Part shown: positions 1 to 7,680 of the stretch, one piece after another
Numbering within the stretch: the stretch's first letter is position 1
How the letters are laid out: every line of letters starts with the position of its first letter
From: CAYQQU01 sp964419545
Lineage (GTDB): Bacteria > Bacteroidota > Bacteroidia > Chitinophagales > Saprospiraceae
DNA: 46,427 bases
Direction of reading: 5' to 3'
Assembly (NCBI GenBank): GCA_964419545.1
Contig: CAYQQU010000047.1
Coordinates: 1 to 46,427 of the forward strand
Position numbers and translations under genes: made by a program
The notes under the pieces: model-generated
What the model saw: the letters and a program-made list of their open reading frames with translations, nothing else
What the model was told of the DNA's origin: nothing
The model's database searches: none

Positions 1-17
1 ATTGAAAAACAGGGTGC

Positions 18-353
18 TTATGAAGATTTCTGATTTCTTAACCGGACACTACTGAATTGAGCTATAAATTTATTATCCTCATTTAGTTGGAAGTTTAATG
101 GTGTTACAGCGTCACTAGTTTGGTAACGCTTACAGTGTAATGTTGCTTTATAATTAGCATCTTCAAAATAAGGAAGTTCTATTTTAGCCCCTTCTGTTGT
201 TTCCTGAGAGCGAAGTAATTCATATTTGTATTCCCCTCCAGCATGCTCTAATTTTCCTTTATACGCATAGGTAGGCCCTGTGCTTCTTTGATAAATCATG
301 GCAGATAACGCTAAAACTAAGGCTAAAACCCATAATAGTATTTGCTTTATCAT
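18..353 (-). pseudogene. 3'-truncated membrane-anchored protein of a Bacteroidota family
   Basis: The 111-residue product has one N-terminal hydrophobic segment (about residues 4-20) followed by YQRSTGPTY and a soluble beta-rich stretch. From memory this N-terminus matches a Bacteroidota family with one membrane anchor and a longer extracytoplasmic domain, so the protein looks cut short. The reading frame runs out at VRLRNQKSS near the window edge. The plus-strand sequence at about 38-50 (ttaaccggacact) resembles the terminal sequence of some insertion sequences, so an insertion outside the window may have removed the 3' part (inference). The start at 353 is an ATG directly before the hydrophobic segment. 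Function unknown. An alternative is a genuinely short family member. Confidence 0.5.
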
Positions 354-495
354 ATTTCAAATGTGTTTATTTTCATTTAACACTGGTATTGAAGTTGGGC
401 AATTATTTATCGTTTTACTTTTTATGATGTCCTTGTGGATGTATCCCAACCATGAACCCTTTTGTTTAATGCACCTGAGTTGCAAAGGTAGGCAA

Positions 496-522
496 TATAT
501 TTGTTCATGCAACAATGTTGCA
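496..522 (+). promoter_or_regulatory. Promoter -7 box with a perfect Zur/Fur-type operator
   Basis: TATATTTG at 496-503 fits the Bacteroidota -7 consensus TAnnTTTG, although I see no TTG at the usual distance upstream. Five bases downstream, 508-522 is a perfect 7-1-7 palindrome, TGCAACA-A-TGTTGCA. A palindrome of this type at the start site, directly before a Fur-family reading frame, suggests an autoregulatory zinc-type operator (inference). Confidence 0.5.
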
Positions 523-756
523 CTTGGCATGCTTCACAGAAATTATCAGGAAGACAAAATCGGGCAAGACATTGCTCAGGGTGTTTGAGCAAGCCAATCA
601 TGCTATTTCTGTGGTAGAATTAGCGGAACGACTTCAGCGAGAAATGAACAAATCTTCTCAAGGATACGTAGTACCATCGATCTTCTTTCCTTCCAGGAAA
701 TCAACGGCGTCCTTGATTGCAAATTAGGAAAACGAATCACTTTTGCCCTTCTACCA
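515..756 (+). pseudogene. Frameshifted remnant of a Fur/Zur-family regulator
   Basis: The frame from 515 encodes RKTKSGKTLLRVFEQANHAIS, then VVELAERLQREMNKSS. This is the winged-helix start of Fur-family metalloregulators, in which MNK(T/S)TVYR normally follows. At about 660 the frame breaks, and the continuation STIDLLSFQEINGVLD is found two bases out of phase, matching the recognition helix and wing. The metal-binding C-terminal half is absent; the fragment ends near the convergent TetR gene. It is a decayed copy, not a short gene: both pieces join into one Fur N-domain only across the shift. The operator at 508-522 in front of it is intact. Confidence 0.6.
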
Positions 757-758
757 TT

Positions 759-1382
759 TTATTGGTTTTTTAAAAAATCATTGATCTGATCGTACTCCTC
801 TTTTCCCTTTTCAGTCAGATAGGGCAAAATCATATACCAGGTCATATCCACCATATCCATTGGCTTCTCGAATAAAACACCGGAGGTAAAAATTTTACTT
901 TGTAAATTCCAGAAAGCAGCCACCATCCATACATTGTGGGTTAAAAAATCGTAATTCATCCCTTCGCTTTCAGGAATCATTCTACCTGTTTCTATGTAAT
1001 ATTCAAAAAGCGATCTTCCTTGTTTTAAGCGCCTTAAGTTGGTTTCTTCATATAATTTACCCACCTCGGGATAATGATGGAGGATAAAAAATAAGTCCTG
1101 GAAAAAGAAATTATGTTTTCCCATAAAATCCCGGAAACTGCCCATAATCTTCCTGAAATCATATAGCGTCAAGTAGCCCGTCAGTTTTATGATATCTTTG
1201 GATTCTGCATCCATTGTCTCATAAACTTCTTTTACCAAAATGGCTTTGGTCTTAAAATGATATGTCAAGTTTCCCACGCTAATATCTAACGCCGCTGCTA
1301 TTTGATTGGGTGATGTTGAGGATACGCCCCTTTCATTGAATAACTCAACCGCCTTAACAAGAATCTTATCTTTCAACTTCAT
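759..1382 (-). CDS. TetR/AcrR-family transcriptional regulator
   Basis: The 207-residue protein has the TetR layout: an N-terminal three-helix DNA-binding domain (about residues 3-50, with QIAAALDISVGNLTYHFKTK as helix-turn-helix), then an all-helical ligand domain rich in Phe, Tyr and Trp. Its C-terminal part resembles the Bacteroidota TetR branch with a TetR_C_33-like domain (family recall, moderate). The ATG at 1382 lies next to a noncoding region carrying a dyad (1393-1406), so autorepression is likely. It is divergent from the SBBP-repeat gene at 1505, which could be a target. The ligand cannot be read from sequence. Confidence 0.88.
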   Translation of the reverse strand: MKLKDKILVKAVELFNERGVSSTSPNQIAAALDISVGNLTYHFKTKAILVKEVYETMDAESKDIIKLTGYLTLYDFRKIMGSFRDFMGKHNFFFQDLFFILHHYPEVGKLYEETNLRRLKQGRSLFEYYIETGRMIPESEGMNYDFLTHNVWMVAAFWNLQSKIFTSGVLFEKPMDMVDMTWYMILPYLTEKGKEEYDQINDFLKNQ

Positions 1383-1392
1383 TTAAAAAATC

Positions 1393-1444
1393 AGTACTAA
1401 AGTGCTAATTTTATTCGATTAATTGCGCAAAGATACTATTTTTG
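1393..1444. promoter_or_regulatory. Divergent promoter region with candidate TetR operator
   Basis: Between the divergent genes at 1382 and 1505. On the minus strand, 1428-1435 reads TATCTTTG; on the plus strand, 1437-1444 reads TATTTTTG. Both fit TAnnTTTG -7 boxes facing opposite ways. The dyad AGTACT-AA-AGTGCT (1393-1406, one mismatch between arms) lies just downstream of the minus-strand -7 box, a typical place for self-repression by the TetR protein. A related TTAGTACTTT stretch lies near 1470. No well-spaced -33 element is visible. Confidence 0.4.
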
Positions 1445-1504
1445 CTTTGGACAAGTTGACACCTGCCATTTAGTACTTTTTTCTAACTTCGACAAAAACT
1501 GCTT

Positions 1505-3574
1505 ATGCCTTCTCTCATCCCACAATGGACGCGACAAATCGGTTCAGCTGCCGATGACTTCATTTCATCCCTTTCTTTAGAATCTTCTGCCTTTATCTTC
1601 GTCGGTGGGTATACCCGCGGACAACTGCCCGAACAGCAATCTGCCGGACGAACCGATGGCTTTTTGGCGAGGTACAGTGAAGAAGGAGAGCAACTTTGGT
1701 TGAAACAAATCGGCACGGAGAAGTTCGAAAAGATCAAAGCCGTCCTGGCTGATAGTCGCCGTGCGGTCTATGTCGCTGGTTTTACCGAAGGACAATTGGA
1801 GGAGGCTACCCAAAACCAAGGTGAGGCCTTCATCCTAAAGTACAGTAGCCTCGGCGATTTGATCTGGGGGAAACAATTCGGGATGAGGTCATCAGTAAAT
1901 GCACTGGCGACTGACCCATTGGGGAATCTCTTATTCTGTGGTACTACCCGTGATAGCCTAGATGGCGGTCCACAACCACAACCTGGCAATTTTGAAGTAT
2001 TCGTCGCAAAATATGACCCACAGGGCAATCAACTGTGGCTAACACAATTGAGGGGCGCTGAGATGATTTATGTAGAGTCTATCTGCGTAGACACACAGGG
2101 CAACGCGTACATTGCAGGATATTCTGACGGAGACTTTGATAGAGAAGCGGATGTGGTGCGGTCTGATGGTTTCATCTTCAAATTCAACGATGCAGGGCAG
2201 CAATTGTGGAGCCAAAAGATAGGCTTTGAGGAATCCGATACCCTTCATGCCATAGCTTGTACCCGGCAAGGCCATCTTTACGTAGGAGGGACGATCATCA
2301 AAAGGACCGGCCCAGAGCCTCAAGATTCACAGGATGACGCCTTTGTGGCCAAGTACAATGCGCAAGGCGAACAACTCTGGCTGCAGCAATTAGGCACAAC
2401 AGATTTTGAAAGTATTAGCTCATTAGACGTAGATAATGAGGAGAATGTGTATGTGGGCGGCTATACCGAAGGCCAGTTAGGATCGGACCAACCGCTGGGC
2501 GGAACAGATGCTTTTTTGGCCAAATACAGTGCCCAGGGCACGCAACGGTGGCTTCATCAATTTGGCACCTCCGCTAATGAAGGCGTTCAAGCTCTGGCGG
2601 TTGATTACAAAGGGGCCATTTACGCTGCGGGCTATACCTACGGCCAAATCGGCGAGGATAGCGCGCAGGGACGCAGAGACGCTTTTTTGGCCAAATACCT
2701 GCAAGCATCTGAGCAAGAGCCGCAAGAACCTACGCCATGGCCCGTACCTGTGGTCGCGCCCATCCATCATATACCCTTGGAACGGCCCAAATTTTCCGCG
2801 CTTCTTCCGGTGCAAACACAAATCGTCCTGGATTTCCTCAATAGAGCGCAAACGACCAACGACATCACAGAGATCGCGCAATACCGGCCTGATCTGGACC
2901 CTGCAAACCTGGCCAGCTACTCTATCGGGCCACAAGGCGCCCAAAACCTCCTAAAGGCGAGGGCTGCACTACCTGCCGGTCAATTCAATAACCTTGACGA
3001 AGTCCTGGCGGTGGAAGCCATAGGTGAGGACAAGATCCTGGATATCGTTGATTTCCTCTGGTTTCCTACCGAGGAATTATTTCGCCAGGAGTTGTTTCGC
3101 GAAGTGCTGGGCGAAAATTGGGTCGTAGACTACTGGCGCTATACCCTGGATCCAGAGGAGTTTGATAGACTTGAGCAGACCCCTTCCCTACTGAAAGACT
3201 TTGTCGGTAGGAAGATTAACGATATTGCCAGAAAGCGCAGTGACAATTTTGTTATCGGTAGCCTGGCCGGCGCCCTGCTGAATAAAACCTTTCCTGATCG
3301 AGTAGAAAGCCTGACCGCCCTCACGCAGTTCGCGAGTTGGTGGTTTCGCTTTGATGAGGACAACTGGTTTTCTTTCGATCGAATCTCAGAGATCATTGAC
3401 CCCTTTCTCAACTATTACAACCGGCAGCGCGCTACGTATATAGCTCCGGTATTCTACCGAGGTTTTCAAAATGGCGGCACGGTCGCAGATGGCATCTCGC
3501 CAAATGATCTCGTCGTTACCCTCAATCCCGCAGAACAGGCCATTACCATTTGGGGGATCTCCCTGTTTGACTAG
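1505..3574 (+). CDS. SBBP-repeat beta-propeller protein with helix-hairpin-helix-like tail
   Basis: The 689-residue protein has at least six SBBP-type repeats in residues 1-400. Each repeat holds a variant of DAFLAKYSAQGTQRWLHQFG followed by VYVGGYTEGQL, about 55 residues apart, as in beta-propeller repeats of the SBBP family. Residues about 430-520 change to a helical region ending NNLDEVLAVEAIGEDKILDI, which resembles a helix-hairpin-helix motif. The last 170 residues are unassigned. No signal peptide is visible at the ATG at 1505, unusual for SBBP proteins, which are mostly secreted; no alternative upstream start adds one. Function unknown; binding or scaffolding is a guess. It is divergent from the TetR gene. 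Confidence 0.75.
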   Translation: MPSLIPQWTRQIGSAADDFISSLSLESSAFIFVGGYTRGQLPEQQSAGRTDGFLARYSEEGEQLWLKQIGTEKFEKIKAVLADSRRAVYVAGFTEGQLEEATQNQGEAFILKYSSLGDLIWGKQFGMRSSVNALATDPLGNLLFCGTTRDSLDGGPQPQPGNFEVFVAKYDPQGNQLWLTQLRGAEMIYVESICVDTQGNAYIAGYSDGDFDREADVVRSDGFIFKFNDAGQQLWSQKIGFEESDTLHAIACTRQGHLYVGGTIIKRTGPEPQDSQDDAFVAKYNAQGEQLWLQQLGTTDFESISSLDVDNEENVYVGGYTEGQLGSDQPLGGTDAFLAKYSAQGTQRWLHQFGTSANEGVQALAVDYKGAIYAAGYTYGQIGEDSAQGRRDAFLAKYLQASEQEPQEPTPWPVPVVAPIHHIPLERPKFSALLPVQTQIVLDFLNRAQTTNDITEIAQYRPDLDPANLASYSIGPQGAQNLLKARAALPAGQFNNLDEVLAVEAIGEDKILDIVDFLWFPTEELFRQELFREVLGENWVVDYWRYTLDPEEFDRLEQTPSLLKDFVGRKINDIARKRSDNFVIGSLAGALLNKTFPDRVESLTALTQFASWWFRFDEDNWFSFDRISEIIDPFLNYYNRQRATYIAPVFYRGFQNGGTVADGISPNDLVVTLNPAEQAITIWGISLFD

Positions 3575-3584
3575 GTTTGACTAG
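3565..3584 (+). repeat. 10-bp tandem duplication across the SBBP stop codon
   Basis: gtttgactag occurs twice in immediate tandem (3565-3574 and 3575-3584), followed by a third partial unit (gttta). The first unit contains the stop codon of the SBBP gene and the second repeats that stop in frame-shifted context. It looks like replication slippage. Confidence 0.8.
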
Positions 3585-3622
3585 GTTTACCTTTGGTGTC
3601 TTGGAAATGGGGTATCATTACC

Positions 3623-3654
3623 GAACAGAAGAAGTTTTTGTACTTCTTCTGTTC
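3623..3654 (+). terminator. Strong hairpin after the SBBP gene (possible terminator)
   Basis: GAACAGAAGAAG (3623-3634) and CTTCTTCTGTTC (3643-3654) form a perfect 12-bp stem around an 8-base loop, about 50 bases after the stop codon. No T-tract follows, so it is not a textbook intrinsic terminator; it may protect the 3' end or be a palindromic repeat. CTTCTGTTC recurs just downstream (near 3700). Confidence 0.35.
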
Positions 3655-3804
3655 ATCTGTTCCACAGGCTTTACCCGGCTCCCCAAGAGACGGGCTTCTG
3701 TTCTTCTGTTCCATTCCAAGTAAATATCAGCACAAAACTATTGTCCAGCTACTTGAGCTGATCTTGCCTCCCAAGAAGCTTCTCTTTCAACTTTTTTCTA
3801 AAAA

Positions 3805-3858
3805 TAGTATAAAAATACTAAATTAACTTGCTAATCTAGCTCAATAGAGCTAATTTTG
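3805..3858 (+). promoter_or_regulatory. Orphan promoter with two TAG/CTA dyads
   Basis: TTG (3828-3830), 20 bases, then TAATTTTG (3851-3858) is a near-ideal Bacteroidota promoter. Two 6-4-6 palindromes overlap it: TAGTAT-AAAA-ATACTA (3805-3820), upstream of the -33, and TAGCTC-AATA-GAGCTA (3837-3852), inside the spacer. Their centres are 32 bp apart, about three helical turns. No coding sequence follows before the palindromic element at 3981. The stretch 3859-3980 holds nothing I recognise. Confidence 0.5.
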
Positions 3859-3980
3859 CTTTTGTAAAAACCAAGCACTATTGAATCTTCAAGAGCGCGT
3901 AATAAAGCATAGGTAAATGCCCTAGTTGTCCCCCTCGATAATATCAAATACTCAACTGTTTTTTCACCCTAATATTCAAT

Positions 3981-4135
3981 GAACTGATTTAAACTTTTCT
4001 ACTGGTCTGCGGCCTAAGCCCTTATGGAACCTGGCTTCTGCGTTTTTCTCGCCCGTACCTTCCAGGTACGCACTCCGATCGCCAGAACCCATAATGGCTT
4101 GGCCTCGACGGCAATACAAAAGTTTAAATCAGTTC
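3981..4135. mobile_element. 155-bp palindromic MITE-like element (family A)
   Basis: Perfect 18-bp terminal inverted repeats, GAACTGATTTAAACTTTT (3981-3998) and its complement (4118-4135), bound an imperfect palindrome. GGCCTAAGCCCTTATGG on the left pairs with CCATAATGGCTTGGCC on the right, and cgtaccttccaggtacg forms the tip. There is no open reading frame and no obvious target duplication. It resembles a non-autonomous hairpin repeat. No second copy is seen in the window. Confidence 0.7.
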
Positions 4136-4190
4136 TTACATAAAAAAGCAATCATGAAAACATTTATTCTAGTTTCAGCAGTCATTGAAT

Positions 4191-4293
4191 CTAAGAGATA
4201 AAATGTGAGTTTACCGGGGTAAATGAGCATTTTATCTTGACGACAGGTTCCCAAGCTGTTGATTTGCAAAGGAAGCAAGCTCCAAACAAGCTC
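4191..4293. mobile_element. Partial GAG-ended palindromic element (family B, copy 1)
   Basis: About 100 bp match the element at 21607-21752 with few differences: AGATAAAATGTGaGTTTACC, then ggggtaaatgagcattttat, then cttgacgacaggttcc, ending AAGCTCCAAACAAGCTC. The right terminus is intact and followed by TTA. The left arm seen in the 21.6-kb copy is missing here, so this copy is truncated. The internal AAGATAAAATG/CATTTTATCTT arms form a hairpin. Confidence 0.75.
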
Positions 4294-4316
4294 TTAGTAT
4301 AAAAAACGGCGCATGT

Positions 4317-4387
4317 CCGTTTTTGTACCCTTCATGGCCGTTTTTGTTGAGTAAAGTCCGATATCGATAGTGGAATGACCGTTTTTG
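4317..4387 (+). promoter_or_regulatory. Three phased CCGTTTTTG direct repeats (LytTR-like sites)
   Basis: CCGTTTTTG occurs at 4317-4325, 4338-4346 and 4379-4387. The periods are 21 and 41 bp, about two and four helical turns. Nine-base direct repeats with a 12-base spacer are the known layout for LytTR-type response regulators, and the unit matches most of their consensus. The sites lie about 235 bp upstream of the M43 lipoprotein gene, first of a secreted-protein run. The rest, 4388-4621, holds no gene that I recognise. Confidence 0.4.
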
Positions 4388-4621
4388 ATATGCTGAATAA
4401 TGTTTTTAACCCCAACATTTGCATATCGAAATCAAAGAACGAATTACACTAGCCCGGATTGGTGAAACAAAAGAAATGGAAGAAAGCTCAATTGTGCTGT
4501 TCAGTTCACCTTCCATTATGTTCAATTCGCTTTGATTGTTAGTTCCCCCCCTTCAAGGTTCCCTATCTTTAGTGGCGGGAAGGGTGATTAATAAATGAAC
4601 TTTCAAGCTCGAACAAAAGCC

Positions 4622-5518
4622 ATGAAATCGAAATACCAAACCATTATTTTTTTTGTGCTGCTTTTTGGCATAGCATCTTGCTCAAAAGATGAAGAAATAA
4701 TAGAAGAAACCATTTATCGAATCCCTGTTGTCGTACATGTGGTTCACAATGGCCAACCAGTTGGTACAGGACCAAATATTTCTGAAGCTCAAGTTCAATC
4801 GCAAATTGAAGTACTCAATGAAGATTTCAGAAGAAAAGCAGGTACGAATGGCTTTGACGCGGATGGCGTTGATACACAGATTGAGTTTTTCTTAGCGGAA
4901 ACAGACCCTAGCGGTAATACACTGGTTGAGCCGGGTATCCATAGATATGACGGAGGCCGAGTCGTATGGCCAACGGGCTTTTTTACTTCTGTTGATTCCG
5001 AATTGAAGCCGGCTACTATCTGGGACCCTGATCGATACTTCAATATCTGGACGGTAAATTTTGGTGGTTTTGTGGGTCGAAACTTATTAGGGTATGCACA
5101 GTTCCCCTCAAATTCAGGTTTGGCCGGATTGGAGGTAGATGGCGGCCCGGCAGAAACAGATGGCGTGGTTGTCGGGTATAAATATTTCGGGAGTAGCGAA
5201 AAAGGCAATTTTCCGGATTTAAACCAAACCTATGACCTTGGCAGGACCTGCACGCACGAAGTTGGTCATTGGTTAGGTTTACGACATATTTGGGGGGATG
5301 GAGACTGCCTCGTAGATGATTTCTGCAGTGACACGCCGGTTTCAGATGAAGCAAATTATTCTTGCACGCCACACACGTCCTGTGGATCGATAGACTTGAT
5401 CGAGAACTATATGGATTATACGGAAGACCAATGTATGAGCCTGTTTACGCAAGACCAAAAAGAACGTATGATCCAGGTACTTCAGAATAGCCCACGCAGA
5501 AACACATTATATAATTAA
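4622..5518 (+). CDS. M43-family (pappalysin-like) zinc metalloprotease lipoprotein
   Basis: A secreted zinc endopeptidase, probably cell-surface anchored. From the ATG at 4622 the signal peptide is MKSKYQTIIFFVLLFGIASC, with a lipobox GIASC; an upstream ATG at 4595 would only add nine polar residues, so 4622 is preferred. The catalytic motif HEVGHWLGLRH (HExxHxxGxxH, about residue 212) is followed by a Cys-rich stretch and the Met-turn YMDY, the signature of M43 cytophagalysin/pappalysin-type enzymes. The length of about 298 residues is usual for the compact members. It leads a same-strand run of secreted proteins (5540-7401). Substrate unknown. Confidence 0.9.
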   Translation: MKSKYQTIIFFVLLFGIASCSKDEEIIEETIYRIPVVVHVVHNGQPVGTGPNISEAQVQSQIEVLNEDFRRKAGTNGFDADGVDTQIEFFLAETDPSGNTLVEPGIHRYDGGRVVWPTGFFTSVDSELKPATIWDPDRYFNIWTVNFGGFVGRNLLGYAQFPSNSGLAGLEVDGGPAETDGVVVGYKYFGSSEKGNFPDLNQTYDLGRTCTHEVGHWLGLRHIWGDGDCLVDDFCSDTPVSDEANYSCTPHTSCGSIDLIENYMDYTEDQCMSLFTQDQKERMIQVLQNSPRRNTLYN

Positions 5519-5539
5519 AATTCATAAATCATGAGTGTC

Positions 5540-6271
5540 ATGAACAAGCCATTCCGAAATTTACTTTTGATTTCCATTTTAGCAATCCCCTTTGTGGGTT
5601 GCAATGATGACGATGACAGTGACAACCTGGTCATAACAGTTGACGACGCTGCCGAATATGTTGCAGCTTCTTTGGCCATTGCCACTTACGGCGCTACGAG
5701 CAACATGAATTATGTTTCAGATCAGATCATTGATTTAATAGATTGTAACGAATCTGAGAGTGACACCAGAACGGATACTGAAACATCTAACAATGGAAAC
5801 ATTACAGCGTCATTCACGATTTCAGAAAGCTACTCGAGAACCTGCTCAGGGGGGGAAGAAGTGATTACCTACAATTTTACTTTGGATCAAATCACTACCT
5901 CTAACCCCTTGAATACCAATAATGATATTACAGGTGCGTGGACGATAAGCGGTGCAGAAGAAAGTTCTACTGTATTAACTTACAATGGAAGTTACACGAG
6001 AGGGGGCGAATGGACCTATAACAATGAAGATAATCACACGGATGATGTGACTACATCTTTTATTTACGAGAATGTTAAAGCCAATAAAAGTGACGATGTC
6101 ATCTTCGAAGGAAAATCAACCTTTACCATGATCGGTAATAGCACGGTTTACGATCCGTTTTCTTACGAAGGCGATGTTGTTTTTCAGGCTGACAATACCA
6201 GCATAGTCACTTTCTCAACCGGTGAACAGTACGAGGTAGATTTAAATACCGGAGAGGTAACGCCACTTTAG
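5540..6271 (+). CDS. Hypothetical lipoprotein
   Basis: The product begins MNKPFRNLLLISILAIPFVGC, a lipoprotein signal peptide with lipobox FVGC, followed by an Asp-rich linker (NDDDDSDN). The mature part of about 220 residues is rich in Ser, Thr, Asn and acidic residues, with alternating hydrophobic patterns suggesting beta-sheet. It has two Cys (DCNES and RTCSG) that could form a disulfide. I do not recognise the family. The ATG at 5540 is preferred over 5531 because it directly starts the charged n-region. It lies 22 bases after the M43 protease gene and 12 before the beta-barrel gene, so the three are probably cotranscribed. Confidence 0.75.
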   Translation: MNKPFRNLLLISILAIPFVGCNDDDDSDNLVITVDDAAEYVAASLAIATYGATSNMNYVSDQIIDLIDCNESESDTRTDTETSNNGNITASFTISESYSRTCSGGEEVITYNFTLDQITTSNPLNTNNDITGAWTISGAEESSTVLTYNGSYTRGGEWTYNNEDNHTDDVTTSFIYENVKANKSDDVIFEGKSTFTMIGNSTVYDPFSYEGDVVFQADNTSIVTFSTGEQYEVDLNTGEVTPL

Positions 6272-6282
6272 TAGTTATGCAT

Positions 6283-6996
6283 ATGAAACAAGTCATCATC
6301 AGCCTTTTTATCTTGGCAGGATGCCAGCCACTTTGGGCTCAGGAAGAAGAACCGAAACTCAAGTTTTATCTTGGCGTATCCTATGGTACAAGTTATTCAA
6401 TTGGAGATTTCAGGGATACCGATATCGACAATCCCGATGCAGGGTTCGCAAAAAATGGTTATAAAATCGACATCGCTGCCGGGATTCCCTTAACGGAAAG
6501 GGTGATCTTTACCGGTGTTTTCAGGTACCAGAACTTTGAAACCGAGATTGAAGACCTCATCGAAACCTATAATTCCGAAAATCCTGATGCCAATTTTACC
6601 GGTAGTACAGAAGATTGGCAGACTTATTATTTATTAGCCGGCCTTGCCTACAGAGTTAACGTTGCCAAAAAATTCGTTTTTTTCCCTCGCTTTGGGTTAG
6701 GCCCGCTATTTGCCAGGAACCCTGGTATTACGATTAGTACGCCCAATGCAACGGTTACGAACAACTTTGATAGAAGTTCCGAGACAGGCTTTGGACTAGG
6801 ATACGAATTGGGAGTTGGTTTGCGAACGGATTTGGGAAAACACTTTTCACTTCTGCCGACATTCACGTTTAGTGGGGGAATAGTGCATATCCCCGATGTG
6901 GTCACCACAACAGATAATGTTATCGTCATAAGTGATTATCAACCCCGCATCCAATCCTTCAACCTAGGATTATCTTTAGGTTACCGATTTTATTGA
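6283..6996 (+). CDS. Outer-membrane beta-barrel protein
   Basis: The signal peptide (MKQVIISLFILAGCQPLWAQ, cleavage after WAQ) precedes about 215 residues with alternating aromatic/hydrophobic strands, Gly turns (GVSYGTSYSIGDF, GLGYELGVGLRTDLG) and a terminal strand GLSLGYRFY ending in aromatic Tyr, as outer-membrane barrels do. Its size suggests an 8-stranded barrel of the OmpX/OmpA-N kind (inference). The ATG at 6283 is chosen over 6277 because it begins the basic n-region. It sits between a lipoprotein gene and a small secreted protein gene, in one apparent operon. Confidence 0.8.
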   Translation: MKQVIISLFILAGCQPLWAQEEEPKLKFYLGVSYGTSYSIGDFRDTDIDNPDAGFAKNGYKIDIAAGIPLTERVIFTGVFRYQNFETEIEDLIETYNSENPDANFTGSTEDWQTYYLLAGLAYRVNVAKKFVFFPRFGLGPLFARNPGITISTPNATVTNNFDRSSETGFGLGYELGVGLRTDLGKHFSLLPTFTFSGGIVHIPDVVTTTDNVIVISDYQPRIQSFNLGLSLGYRFY

Positions 6997-7020
6997 TTAA
7001 AAACTTAAAAATCATTTACC

Positions 7021-7401
7021 ATGAAAATTGCCAAGTACTTAGTGATAATTCCCATCCTTTTTTTGGGAATTAACCATTCAGTTGCCGCTCAGGATGTTTT
7101 ATCGGCCGAGCAGCAAGAACAAATCGTTGAAAATGTGACTAAGTTTATTTACGACCTCAATTTATCCGAAAGAGACAAACCTGCCTTCAGAGCGATTATC
7201 GAAGATTTTTTTATTGGCTTAGTTGCCCTCAGAGCGACTGACTTTTCCATGAATGCCAATAAAAAAATAATGAAAGCACTCGTCAAAGGCAGAGATAGCC
7301 GGGTGAAAGATTTATTAAGCACGGACCAATACAAAGTCTACAAAGCGCGCACCAAAGAGAGACAGGCAAACATCAAAGAGTTTATGAAACAAGGAAAATA
7401 A
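7021..7401 (+). CDS. Small secreted helical protein
   Basis: A 126-residue product with a clear signal peptide (residues 1-22, ending SVAAQ) and an otherwise all-helical, charged mature domain. The C-terminal part (DSRVKDLLSTDQYKVYKART, then KERQANIKEFM) resembles the helical periplasmic sensor-type proteins related to Spy/LTXXQ that are common in Bacteroidota; that link is only a resemblance. It lies 24 bases after the beta-barrel gene and closes the run of secreted proteins. Function unknown. Confidence 0.7.
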   Translation: MKIAKYLVIIPILFLGINHSVAAQDVLSAEQQEQIVENVTKFIYDLNLSERDKPAFRAIIEDFFIGLVALRATDFSMNANKKIMKALVKGRDSRVKDLLSTDQYKVYKARTKERQANIKEFMKQGK

Positions 7402-7446
7402 TTTTATTGATGAAAGTTTTTTGAATGAAGTCAAAGGCGCCGCGAT

Positions 7447-7596
7447 ATGCAAAGAGAAATTGAACAAAGCGAAACGAAAATTGCGCAAGACAAACGCGAA
7501 GTGACGCAAAGCCAGTCGGAAGTAAATGCTTCTAGCAGAGAACGAAGAGAAGATAAACGAGAAAGACTTGAAAAGCATAGAAATAGGAAATGGTAG
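7447..7596 (+). CDS. Possible 49-residue charged coiled-coil peptide
   Basis: An ATG-started frame of 49 codons encodes a very polar peptide, MQREIEQSETKIAQDKREV followed by Ser/Arg/Glu/Lys-rich helix to RNRKW. It lies in the 280-base gap between the small secreted protein and the patatin gene. Strong helix propensity and lack of rare codons favour either a real small protein or a fragment of a larger coiled-coil gene. There is no ribosome site or homology I can cite. The rest of the gap shows nothing else. Confidence 0.3.
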   Translation: MQREIEQSETKIAQDKREVTQSQSEVNASSRERREDKRERLEKHRNRKW

Positions 7597-7680
7597 CACA
7601 GGATCATCTCTTCTGGACGAAAAAGGCGTTCGACTTCGGTTACAATCAAATCAGGAATTATAATGAAAAAGAATAATGCG

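Noticed and set aside
298..588. 96-codon plus-strand reading frame
   Set aside because: It overlaps the start of the opposite gene, has irregular composition and no family resemblance; it crosses the Zur-type operator and the Fur remnant in a different frame.
3593..3826. 77-codon frame after the SBBP gene
   Set aside because: It runs through the perfect hairpin and the first dyad of the orphan promoter, starts at a non-ATG codon and shows no protein-like conservation.
4432..4534. Short protein-like frame (RITLARIGETKEME)
   Set aside because: Only about 37 codons, without a start codon or family resemblance; too short to call a relic.
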